Source of the DNA: Nitrosopumilus sp. b3
GTDB taxonomy: Archaea > Thermoproteota > Nitrososphaeria > Nitrososphaerales > Nitrosopumilaceae
Length of the DNA: 64,000 nt
Direction of reading: 5' to 3'
Assembly (NCBI RefSeq): GCF_014078525.1
Contig: NZ_MU078694.1
Span: 124,001-188,000 of the forward strand
Shown: in pieces, positions 50,660-58,882 of the stretch
Layout of the letters: the number at the start of each line of letters is the position of its first letter
Position numbering within the stretch: the stretch's first letter is position 1
Notes under the pieces: model-generated
Told to the model about the DNA's origin: nothing
Database searches by the model: none
What the model saw: only the letters and a program-made list of their open reading frames with translations
Translations under genes and position numbers: made by a program

Positions 50660-52323
50660 GATTTTACCTCTAGTCTTTTTCTTTCGTAGAATCTTTCTGG
50701 ATCAGCATAATACTCCATTACATTGGCAGTTACTTCTTTATGATCACGAATATCATTTTTTACCATCCATTCTAATGCTAATCGTCTTTTTGTCAATTCA
50801 TAATTGATTTTTTCGTCACTGTCTCCATCTCTTTCTTTGAGTTTTCTAAAAATTACACTGTTGCCCATATAGTCATGGGTATCTGTTTTTGGATTCCATT
50901 TGAAAATTTCATGTGTTCTAATTTCCCCTGTAGTTTCATGAATTCCGTCAATTTCTGAAACCTGGATAATCCTTCTAGCTGATTTGTTTCCTACTCTAAT
51001 TTTTAATTGAAGTGTGATTAGATCAAGACTGTTTGCAATTAGTGCTTTTGGGACATCCATTGGGGATGATGTTAATCTGGTAAGTGTCGCATCAACAGAA
51101 TCTGCGTGAATTGATGAAAATCCCCCGTGCCCTGTAGCCATTGCCTGAAATAGTGTATATGCTTCTCTTCCCCTGGTCTCTCCTACAATGATAATGTCAG
51201 GTCTTTGTCTTAGGGCAGCTCTTAGAAGATCGAATTGATTAATTTCCCCAATTTGAGTATCTGTAAAGTTTTGACGTGATACGGCTGGAATCCAGTTCTC
51301 ATGAGGCAGATTTAGTTCTTGGGTGTCCTCTATGCTGACCACTTTCTCTCCAGGCTTGATAAATGAGGCTAGGGCGTTTAGAGCTGTAGTCTTACCGCTA
51401 GCAGTTCCTCCGGCAATGAGCATTGTTGATTTTTTCTCAGCCAAATACCACATGAATGCTGCAATATCAATTGAAATTGTTCCAAATTTTATCAAATCAA
51501 TAATTGTTATTGGATCTGCTCTGAATCTTCTAATGGTAAATGTACTGCCTCTCTTGGTAATTTCATGACCTAGTGTGAGATTAATTCTACTTCCATTTGG
51601 AAGTGATGCATCAATGATTGGGTCTGCCATCGAGACATGTTTTCCACAAATGTATGCCATCTTTCTTGAAAAATTATTTAGCTCTGCATCTTTTTCAAAG
51701 ATGATGTTGGTTGGCATGGATTCATGTTCTCTGTGCCATATGTAGATTGGAATATTGGTTCCATCACAACTGATTTCTTCAATCATGTGGTCTCTCATCA
51801 ACGGTTCTATTTTCCCTAAATGAACAAAATCCCTAATCGCATAATAATTAATTTTGGAAATATTTTTTTTTGGAATATTTAATCTGTATTTTTTAACCAT
51901 CGATGAAATTTTCTTTTTTAATCTTCTTTCTGCATCTTTTTTTGATTTTATGTCTTGAAGTGATACAGTAAGCTCTGTCATTAATAATTTTTTAATAATT
52001 TCAAATGCCTTCTGGTCTCTTTCAGACAGTATCGGCTCAATTACTTGATACCTTAAGCCGCCTTTTGCTGTTGGGTCTTTAATAATTCCTGCATGTATCT
52101 CGTTGTTGTCCCATTCTAACTTTGATAAGGTCATGAATTGAGGAATTTTTGTATCCTTTTCTTCATTTTTCAAATCTTTTTCTTTTTTAATTTTATCTTC
52201 TTTGATTATTTCTTTTGATTCTACCTGCAATTTTTGCAATCCTGATATCTTTTCTTTGAATATTTTTAGCCTCAATTTCAGGTTTAATACATCTCTAATG
52301 CGTTTTAACGCATGTTCGTTCAT
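50656..52323 (-). CDS. Type IV pilus assembly/secretion ATPase (TadA/VirB11/FlaI family)
   Basis: 555 residues. A 100-residue charged N-terminal extension, then the N-domain with DGTNIPIYIWHREHESM, GSRINLTLG and RGSTFTIRRF. The RecA-like core has Walker A GGTASGKTT, the Asp box SIEDTQELNL, Walker B IIVGETRG and the His box GHGGFSSIHADS. Powers pilin extrusion. First gene of the operon with the two TadC-like proteins. Archaella are not expected in Nitrosopumilus-like cells, so type IV adhesion pili are the likely product. Confidence 0.95.
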   Translation of the reverse strand: MNEHALKRIRDVLNLKLRLKIFKEKISGLQKLQVESKEIIKEDKIKKEKDLKNEEKDTKIPQFMTLSKLEWDNNEIHAGIIKDPTAKGGLRYQVIEPILSERDQKAFEIIKKLLMTELTVSLQDIKSKKDAERRLKKKISSMVKKYRLNIPKKNISKINYYAIRDFVHLGKIEPLMRDHMIEEISCDGTNIPIYIWHREHESMPTNIIFEKDAELNNFSRKMAYICGKHVSMADPIIDASLPNGSRINLTLGHEITKRGSTFTIRRFRADPITIIDLIKFGTISIDIAAFMWYLAEKKSTMLIAGGTASGKTTALNALASFIKPGEKVVSIEDTQELNLPHENWIPAVSRQNFTDTQIGEINQFDLLRAALRQRPDIIIVGETRGREAYTLFQAMATGHGGFSSIHADSVDATLTRLTSSPMDVPKALIANSLDLITLQLKIRVGNKSARRIIQVSEIDGIHETTGEIRTHEIFKWNPKTDTHDYMGNSVIFRKLKERDGDSDEKINYELTKRRLALEWMVKNDIRDHKEVTANVMEYYADPERFYERKRLEVKS

Positions 52324-52397
52324 ATGAACAGCATTTTCCTTTTACTGTTCATTTGCTTAAGAAAACAACTGGGATGATTGATATGTTCATACTTTAT

Positions 52398-52404
52398 GAG
52401 GTGA
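52398..52404 (+). promoter_or_regulatory. Shine-Dalgarno deciding the TTG start at 52411
   Basis: GAGGTGA, six bases before TTG 52411, matches the anti-SD of archaeal 16S rRNA (complement of GGAGGTGATC). This decides a non-ATG start for the TackOD1-like gene. Confidence 0.6.
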
Positions 52405-52410
52405 AAAAAA

Positions 52411-53565
52411 TTGTTTAGAAAAAAAACAAATGATAATTCTAAACTCGAATCAAATTCTGGTCATAAATTAGTGGGTCTGAATAACATATCTTCAATTTTC
52501 AAAGGAGCCTCAAATGAGACCAAAATTGAGCCTAAAATAGAGAAGATATCTGAAGAATCTATTCATTTTGATGACTCTGATTCACCAAAACCTTCTACCA
52601 GTAAGGCAGTAAAACTGATTCAGGAAGTTCAAAAACTCAAGGATAGGACAATTACCCCCTTTGTTGATTACAATGAAGGCTTAATTTTTTACCCAATTCT
52701 ATCTAAAATTGGTGAAGTTCAGGACAACATTTCATGTCTTGATGATTTGGTCTCAGATGGAATTTTAGAGAAAAAAATTTATGAAAAATTAATTGTTTGT
52801 CCAATCCATCCTGATACTCACTCATCTAGTGTTCGTCTTTATTGTCCAAAATGCCATTCACTGAATGTTGAAAAACTAAATCTATTTGAGCATAAGATAT
52901 GTGGGTATATTACAGAAAACACGAACTTTGATTTCACAGATCCTGAAAACTCTCGATGCCCTTCTTGTAAGAAATCCATTAAAAATTTTGAAAAAGAAAT
53001 ACGTGTTCCTGCAATGTGGTATCAATGCATTGACTGTGTTGAAAAATTTGATAATGCTGTAATCAAATTACATTGTAGAAAATATGAACATGATTTTGAT
53101 ACCAATTCTGGACAATTTGTTCCAACATATTGCTATAAATTAAAAAATTCTGAATCCTCCATCAATTCTGATACGAATCAAATTAAAGATGATTTACTAA
53201 AATTATTACAGGGATTCAACTTTGATGCAAATCTCAATATTCAGATAAAGGGTAAGAGTAACAATATTCATGAAATTCCAATTTATGGAAAAAGTAGAAT
53301 CACTGATGAATCGATACTGATCTTTATAAAAAATCAGCCCGACGGAATTAATCAGTCAGATATGAATTCTATACTAGTTCCCAAATTAGACATTGATCCT
53401 ACCAAAACATTACTGTTAACCGTATCTGGAATTAATGATGGTGTTGAAAATCTTGCAAAGCATTATAGGATTCATTTGATTGCAGAATCTGACTTCTCTC
53501 AAATTATTTCACGGGTAGAAAAATTTGTTTCTGATTGGTATTCTGAGAGTGGTGGCAAAAATTGA
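52411..53565 (+). CDS. TackOD1-like multi-zinc protein at the head of the pilin operon
   Basis: 384 residues. A charged disordered lead (1-62), then at about 125-225 a cluster of Cys/His (CPIHP, CPKC, EHKICGYI, CPSC, YQCIDC, a late LHC) that fits the thaumarchaeal output domain TackOD1, a double zinc ribbon proposed to act at the end of signal chains. Residues 285-384 look like an alpha/beta domain, possibly a restriction-endonuclease-like fold. Starts at TTG 52411 behind GAGGTGA. Overlaps the first prepilin by 4 bp; likely regulates or assembles the pilus. Confidence 0.75.
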   Translation: MFRKKTNDNSKLESNSGHKLVGLNNISSIFKGASNETKIEPKIEKISEESIHFDDSDSPKPSTSKAVKLIQEVQKLKDRTITPFVDYNEGLIFYPILSKIGEVQDNISCLDDLVSDGILEKKIYEKLIVCPIHPDTHSSSVRLYCPKCHSLNVEKLNLFEHKICGYITENTNFDFTDPENSRCPSCKKSIKNFEKEIRVPAMWYQCIDCVEKFDNAVIKLHCRKYEHDFDTNSGQFVPTYCYKLKNSESSINSDTNQIKDDLLKLLQGFNFDANLNIQIKGKSNNIHEIPIYGKSRITDESILIFIKNQPDGINQSDMNSILVPKLDIDPTKTLLLTVSGINDGVENLAKHYRIHLIAESDFSQIISRVEKFVSDWYSESGGKN

Positions 53566-54092
53566 AAAATGTCTTTTCAAATCGTTTTTTAAAAAATCGT
53601 CGAGCTGTAAGTCAAGTAATGGGAAGTGTGGTGATTTTGGGAATTGTCAGCTCAGTTGGATCTGTAATTCTGTTTAATGGTATGAACAGTATTAGCGCAT
53701 TTACATATGACCTCTCTTTTCATGAGGCCTCAAAAAATCAAATTCATAGAGAGGATTTGGTATTTGAGCATGTCCGATTTGAGCCTAATACTGATAATTT
53801 AGAGATTGATTTGGCAAATATAGGCTCTGTTGAATCTACTATATCCAGTATCACTATCATAAATATCGACAATCAGGAAATTATCACAAATTGGGTAGAT
53901 GTTGATCAAACCATTCAACTAAAAGATAATCAGCAAATTATTTTGGATCTAATCGATGATACTCAAATTTTATTGGTTCAGGGAACTGGAACATGGAATG
54001 ATCCTGCATATGTCAATTCTGAATATAGAATATCATTAACAACTACTAGGGGAAACTTCTTCACAACTGTAGCTAGTCCATTTAATACATAA
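53562..54092 (+). CDS. Prepilin-like protein 1
   Basis: 176 residues from TTG 53562. N-terminus MKNVFSNRFLKNRRAVSQVM: a class III signal peptide with RRA as the cleavage box, followed by a hydrophobic helix (about 20-42) that would form the pilus core. The rest is a beta-domain. A GGTGG six bases before the TTG supports the start; it overlaps the preceding gene by 4 bp. A minor pilin or pseudopilin seems likeliest. Confidence 0.8.
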   Translation: MKNVFSNRFLKNRRAVSQVMGSVVILGIVSSVGSVILFNGMNSISAFTYDLSFHEASKNQIHREDLVFEHVRFEPNTDNLEIDLANIGSVESTISSITIINIDNQEIITNWVDVDQTIQLKDNQQIILDLIDDTQILLVQGTGTWNDPAYVNSEYRISLTTTRGNFFTTVASPFNT

Positions 54093-54095
54093 AAA

Positions 54096-54797
54096 ATGTC
54101 ATCAAACTGTTTCTCTGGTATTAAGAAAAAAAATTCTCGTTTAAAAAATAGGCGGGGAATTACAGATATTATCAGTACCATGATGTTGATGGCTGTAACT
54201 GTTACTGGAGCTAGCACATTGACTTATTTTATGAATGATGCATTTCTTTCTGGAAATTTGGGTACTACCTCAACACTTGAAGCATCATCTTTGAACATTC
54301 TTCTTTTAGCATATGATACACGTGATTCTTCAGGATTACTTACACTGACTGATGTGGATAACAAATATGATTCTCTTTTGTGCCGTAACAGCTGCAGTAG
54401 TAACCAGAATAATATTCCTAATAATGGCGGTACAGAATTTATTGTAATTCAAATTCAAAACAATAATCTTAATTCAATTTTTCTAGAACATCTATCAATT
54501 AATGGTGAGCGCTATTCTTGGGATATTTCTACTTCTGGTGTTACGTTAGACACTACTGTCCCATTAACCAATGGGAAATACCCTGCTGATGGAATGTTTT
54601 CAATATTACCTGTTACAGTGGGGACAATTATTCAAAAAGAAAATACTGAAATCCAAAGTGGCCAAACAGTTAACCTTCTTATAAAATTAGATTCTGTTGG
54701 CTCTGACATACAATTGAATAAGGGAATTCGATTGCTTTTAAATTCTGGACAAATTCAACCCGTGGAATTTTTACTTGAAAGTGGTGGTGCACAATAA
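54096..54797 (+). CDS. Prepilin-like protein 2
   Basis: 233 residues. Basic lead (IKKKNSRLKNRRG) ending in the RRG cleavage box, then the hydrophobic helix ITDIISTMMLMAVTVTGAST, then a surface domain with one close Cys pair (CRNSC) that may form a disulfide. ATG 54096 lies 3 bp after the previous stop. Its last codons carry the GGTGG that serves the next gene. Confidence 0.8.
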   Translation: MSSNCFSGIKKKNSRLKNRRGITDIISTMMLMAVTVTGASTLTYFMNDAFLSGNLGTTSTLEASSLNILLLAYDTRDSSGLLTLTDVDNKYDSLLCRNSCSSNQNNIPNNGGTEFIVIQIQNNNLNSIFLEHLSINGERYSWDISTSGVTLDTTVPLTNGKYPADGMFSILPVTVGTIIQKENTEIQSGQTVNLLIKLDSVGSDIQLNKGIRLLLNSGQIQPVEFLLESGGAQ

Positions 54798-56578
54798 AAT
54801 CTCAATCAAAGAATTTTGCAAAAAATAGACGAGGTCTTTCTTCTGTTGTTGGTGCATTATTCTTCACCGTACTGATGGTTGCAGGATTTTCAGTATTGAG
54901 TTTGGCATTGGATGCTCAAACTGATATTGTTACTACTCAGAGAATAGTTTCTGATGTTGAGCTAAAAAAACAACAAGAAAGATTTGGAATTGCAGTGTCC
55001 ACTGATTCAACTAACAAATTAGATATTTCTGTGACTAATTTTGGTCAAAATCCAGTTGAAATCTCTAGTTTTTGGATAATAAACAAGACTCTATCTACTC
55101 AACCTGCTACTCGTTATTCTGTAAACTATGATGACTCTTTTGTTACGGGTGGTATTCCTTCATCCATACTTTCTTCTCAATCACTTTTCATGGTGCCTGA
55201 CTCTTATGATATCAAGGTAATCTCTTCATTAGGTACTATTGAAATTGCAGAATTAGTTGTAGGGCCTGGTGGTTCTTCAGTTAATGATTTACGTTCTGTA
55301 CTTGTAACTGATCCTCCTGATGTAATTCTTGGACAAAATGTAACAATTGGAATGGTTGTGACTAATACTGGCCAATTAAAAATTAATGATGTCACTCCTT
55401 CAACCATATCCGTTAATCCACCTGGTGTTGTTGTTGGATCTTCTGGCCCTAATCTTTCTTCAGTTGATTTGATTCCTGGTGAATCCTTTTTGTTTTTGTG
55501 GGATTACACTATTGATGGAACTGCAGATACAAGTATTGACTTTTCAAATTTTGCAACAGGATTGGATGTAAATAATAATTTAATTCAGAGTAATATTGCA
55601 TCAGATAAAACTGTTTTACGAGATAGTGCAAATTCAACAAGTTCTGAGGAATTAATTGTCCTTACACAAGATCTTTTGGCAAAGCCTGAGCTGTTCATAG
55701 TAATGCCTGCACCATTTGGTGAATCTGGGCAACAGGGTGTTTGGGGAATTAATGTTGTTAATCCAATTGAAAAAGATCTTGAGGTCAGCAAAATTGTGAT
55801 TACTGCGACATCTACAAGATATACTGGCGGAGATGAAATTTTTACAGATAATAACGGTAATGCTTGTGAGGCCGAACACGTTGATTTAAGCTTAGGTGGA
55901 ACATGGAGTTGTCCTATGCCGAATCAATTAATGTGGAAAAGTCTCAGTAGCCCTGTTTCTGTTCCTGGTTTGTCAAATGTTCCGTTTTTAGCTTTAGTTG
56001 AACCTGGATTTATTGGAAGCAGTGGTGATTTCCTTGAAACCGTCCCTGTTGATGTAAGTGTCTATACTACATTAGGGCAATTTGGAAAATCTGGATATGG
56101 TACATCATATAATGAAGGGTCTACGACATTGCCAAATGTCTATCTGACAGATGTGCCTGGATCTTCTAGTAACGCAAACATTCTTTCAAGTATTCAAGGA
56201 ATATCAAGTGGAAGTGTCATTAAACTAAATGCTACTCTAACTGACTTTGATGATAATCTTAGTCATGTTATTCAGGCAACGGATTCCAGATTAATTATTA
56301 ATATCCCTAAAGGTTGGACCTCTCCTTCTATAATTAATGCCCCTGGATTTACAATGGATCCAATTGAAACATTTGCAGATGGCTCTTCGCAAATTGTTGG
56401 AGTTCTAAATTCTGATATTGCTAGCACTGCAGATACCCAAACTATAGAATTTCAAGTAACTGCTCCTACTGTAACTTCTACACAACTGTATGTCATGTAT
56501 GTTCTAGCAGATGGAATTAGTAGTGGCGATGTAGCTATTGGCCCATTAGCTGAAATAGTATTACAAGTAATTCCGTGA
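54794..56578 (+). CDS. Prepilin-like protein 3 (large surface pilin), apparent ATA start
   Basis: 594 residues if read from ATA 54794. No ATG, GTG or TTG is available in frame between the preceding stop and the hydrophobic core, yet the signal peptide NFAKNRRGLSSVVG lies upstream of the first ATG (54875). The ATA has a GGTGG six bases before it, exactly the spacing used by prepilin 1. Beyond the helix there are CARDB/DUF11-like beta domains (NVTIGMVVTNTGQLKINDV) and a 150-residue adhesin-like C-terminus. An alternative is a GTG start at 54781-54787 joined by a one-base slip in the A6 run at 54820-54825. Confidence 0.75.
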   Translation: MKSQSKNFAKNRRGLSSVVGALFFTVLMVAGFSVLSLALDAQTDIVTTQRIVSDVELKKQQERFGIAVSTDSTNKLDISVTNFGQNPVEISSFWIINKTLSTQPATRYSVNYDDSFVTGGIPSSILSSQSLFMVPDSYDIKVISSLGTIEIAELVVGPGGSSVNDLRSVLVTDPPDVILGQNVTIGMVVTNTGQLKINDVTPSTISVNPPGVVVGSSGPNLSSVDLIPGESFLFLWDYTIDGTADTSIDFSNFATGLDVNNNLIQSNIASDKTVLRDSANSTSSEELIVLTQDLLAKPELFIVMPAPFGESGQQGVWGINVVNPIEKDLEVSKIVITATSTRYTGGDEIFTDNNGNACEAEHVDLSLGGTWSCPMPNQLMWKSLSSPVSVPGLSNVPFLALVEPGFIGSSGDFLETVPVDVSVYTTLGQFGKSGYGTSYNEGSTTLPNVYLTDVPGSSSNANILSSIQGISSGSVIKLNATLTDFDDNLSHVIQATDSRLIINIPKGWTSPSIINAPGFTMDPIETFADGSSQIVGVLNSDIASTADTQTIEFQVTAPTVTSTQLYVMYVLADGISSGDVAIGPLAEIVLQVIP

Positions 56579-56641
56579 TATTTTTTAAAGTGACTTTTAA
56601 AATTACTTTGTTTTTATTCTAATAAAAAAGAAAAAATGGTG

Positions 56642-58033
56642 TTATTGACCCATAGTTGGATCAATCATAACATAATTGATTTTGTAGACTTTGTCAGCGT
56701 TAAGTTCTGCACATCCAAGAAATACCATTAGATTATCTGTTGGATCTTCTGGTGGCATATCATCATCATCAAAAAGGAATTCTGATTCGCTATTGTGTGG
56801 TATTATTCTCTCTAGTGTGCATTCAGCATTCTCAGCCCCTATCAGTGGATCAAGAGTTTCTTCTACTACACTGAATAAGACAATTGTAGTAGTTGAACTT
56901 AATTCAGAATCAACAATTCCGATGTTTCCTTCAGTTCCCATAATTTCTATACATGGTTCTGTTTTGATTCCATCAACGTAATGATCACAACTGTCTTTTG
57001 TTGCCAGACCAAGACCATTTCCGTCAATTTCAATCTCCATTGAATTATTTTGGAAAACTATGCCACCAGGTCCGCCTGAACCGTCTCCATTATCATCATT
57101 ATAGATTGTGCATGAGATCGTTTTGTCTTTATTAATCATAAATGATTCATTGGTTGTTGCTGGACATTTTTTGTCTCCTGTAATGAGAACTTCGGTATAT
57201 GATTCCGTGACTGCTGGTGTAATTATTTGACTTAATGTGTATGCTCCTTTTGGAACTTCTGCAACATGTACGGATGGATCAAGTGTATCTTGAACTAAAT
57301 CAAATGTAGCACCTAATTCATCAGTTACTTTGTATGAGAAGTCCTTTAGCATGGCTTCTCCACCATTGTCTTTTGTGAGTGCATTTCTAATCACAATCAT
57401 GCCTGTTTTTTCTGGTTCTGGCTCATCTCCGCATGTAAGTGGGTTTGATGCTGAAATTGACGTTTCTCCATCTTTCAAACCATCTGTGATTTCTAAAGAA
57501 TACCCGTTATCACTTTCTGTTTGTCCGATGTATAGATCCTGCGAACAAGATGTGTGTATTTCAATTGATGAAACTAGATCATCGTCATCATTTTCTACTA
57601 TTTTGTAAATAACAAAGACTGTGTTAGAATTTAATTTTCCTTTACCAAAACTGGATGATTCAATTTGATAATCTCCCATATTGGTCACATCTGCAATACT
57701 TGTTAATTTTTTGTCATCATTACCTATGTAATTGATTTTTTTGTAAATCTCAATTCTAAATTCACTGTCTATCTCTTCACTTGGTGTAGAAAATTTGAAC
57801 TTTAGCGTGTCAGGCTTCTCACAATCACATGGATCTTTAGGACTATCTTGATCACAATCATCGTCATCGTCATCATGATTATATCCGTGATATCCGTAAC
57901 TACAATCATCGTCATCGTCATCATGATGACCACCATATGTTGAAAATGCATTTGGAGTTGCTGTAGCAAATCCTCCGATTATTAAAATCGATGCGATTGC
58001 TGATATTGTCAAAGTCGTCTTTAATTTTGTCAT
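56642..58033 (-). CDS. Secreted Asp-rich surface protein
   Basis: 463 residues. Signal peptide 1-31 (cleaved near FSTYGG). A His/Asp-rich segment follows with two HDDDDDDC motifs and a third acidic/Cys patch (CDCEKPD), ideal for binding Ca2+ or Cu2+/Zn2+. Then come beta domains and a DUF11/Prealbumin-like fold (VTDELGATFDLVQDT, SCTIYNDD). The two acidic motifs come from a 26-bp exact repeat 48 bp apart. No membrane span at the end, so secreted or attached to the S-layer. Divergent from prepilin 4. Confidence 0.7.
   Translation of the reverse strand: MTKLKTTLTISAIASILIIGGFATATPNAFSTYGGHHDDDDDDCSYGYHGYNHDDDDDDCDQDSPKDPCDCEKPDTLKFKFSTPSEEIDSEFRIEIYKKINYIGNDDKKLTSIADVTNMGDYQIESSSFGKGKLNSNTVFVIYKIVENDDDDLVSSIEIHTSCSQDLYIGQTESDNGYSLEITDGLKDGETSISASNPLTCGDEPEPEKTGMIVIRNALTKDNGGEAMLKDFSYKVTDELGATFDLVQDTLDPSVHVAEVPKGAYTLSQIITPAVTESYTEVLITGDKKCPATTNESFMINKDKTISCTIYNDDNGDGSGGPGGIVFQNNSMEIEIDGNGLGLATKDSCDHYVDGIKTEPCIEIMGTEGNIGIVDSELSSTTTIVLFSVVEETLDPLIGAENAECTLERIIPHNSESEFLFDDDDMPPEDPTDNLMVFLGCAELNADKVYKINYVMIDPTMGQ
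57854..57927. repeat. 26-bp exact direct repeat encoding the HDDDDDDC motif
   Basis: 57854-57879 recurs exactly at 57902-57927, offset 48 bp (16 codons), which preserves the reading frame. It encodes the two Asp6-Cys motifs of the secreted protein and probably arose by an in-frame duplication. Confidence 0.6.
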
Positions 58034-58066
58034 TGTCTTGACATGTTTTGATGACTACAAATGAGC

Positions 58067-58115
58067 AATGTTGTAATGTTTGAACAACATTTGAAGATGC
58101 TGTGTTGTTTGAACA
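58067..58115. promoter_or_regulatory. Repeats in the divergent region before prepilin 4
   Basis: AATGTTG/CAACATT is a perfect 7-bp inverted repeat with an 11-bp spacer (58067-58091). GTTTGAACA occurs twice (58078-58086 and 58107-58115), 29 bp apart, the first copy inside the inverted repeat. The 123-bp region separates the Asp-rich protein from prepilin 4, so one regulator could control both. Confidence 0.4.
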
Positions 58116-58156
58116 CAAATTGCTTTAACATCTCTTTTGATTTTAATAATTTCAGA

Positions 58157-58819
58157 ATGACAAAACTACAGTCAAAACAAAACAAGTTGACTTCAAGAAG
58201 AGCCGTTGCTCCAGTTATAGCAACACTTCTTTTGGTAGCAATTGCCGTAGTAGGTGGAAGTATTGTCTTTGTGTTTTCACAAGGATTCTTTAGTTCCGCA
58301 CAAATCAGTGGAGCCCCACAAATTGAGTCTCTTCAAATTGTAGGGTATGATGCTAGTGACGTAGCGAATCTACAAATTCATGATGGGGGTCTAACTGATA
58401 ATACAGGACCTCCTGCTACAATAGCTGATGGCGTTCAGAATAATGGTCTACAAACCGGTGAACGAATAGCAGTCTATGTGGTGAATCAAGGTGTATCTCA
58501 AGCCGCATTAACTGAAGTGAGATTTGGTGGTGCTGTATACACATATCAGCCAGGTACTGCTGTTACAGATCTAGATGACTTTGCAGCAGATACTTTGTTG
58601 GGTGCATCCCAAGAATTTGCAATTATCACTAGAGGTACTGCTGGTGTTGCTGAAGTATCTATAAATCCAACAGCAATAATTGAACCAGGTCAACAAGCTA
58701 CAATTCTACTCGAATTAGAACAAGATGTTCAATTTGGTAGAGACATGCAATTCAAACTAACTACTGCACAAGGTGCGGTATTTGTAGGAACTGTTGTAGC
58801 AGGACAACAAAGTGGATAA
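58157..58819 (+). CDS. Major-type archaeal type IV pilin (prepilin 4)
   Basis: 220 residues from ATG 58157 (an open frame from 58061 adds an unlikely Cys/Phe-rich lead through the regulatory repeats). SKQNKLTSRRAVAPVIATLLLVAIAVVGGSIVFVF is a class III signal peptide (RRA box) plus the pilin core helix, matching the Pfam archaeal pilin N-terminal type. The mature part is Ala/Gly/Gln-rich, without Cys, like a structural subunit. Transcribed alone or with the surface protein that follows after 63 bp. Confidence 0.88.
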   Translation: MTKLQSKQNKLTSRRAVAPVIATLLLVAIAVVGGSIVFVFSQGFFSSAQISGAPQIESLQIVGYDASDVANLQIHDGGLTDNTGPPATIADGVQNNGLQTGERIAVYVVNQGVSQAALTEVRFGGAVYTYQPGTAVTDLDDFAADTLLGASQEFAIITRGTAGVAEVSINPTAIIEPGQQATILLELEQDVQFGRDMQFKLTTAQGAVFVGTVVAGQQSG

Positions 58820-58882
58820 CTCCACATTTTTTCATTTTTATGAAAAACTATGGAGGCAAAAAATGAAAAAAGGAGAAAAACG

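Noticed and set aside
57854-57927. The Asp-codon repeat as a CRISPR-like or regulatory repeat
   Set aside because: The 26-bp repeat has only two copies, keeps the reading frame and encodes the same HDDDDDDC motif, so a coding duplication explains it.
58061-58156. N-terminal extension of prepilin 4
   Set aside because: It runs through the inverted repeats of the divergent promoter and would bury the class III signal peptide 50 residues inside the protein.
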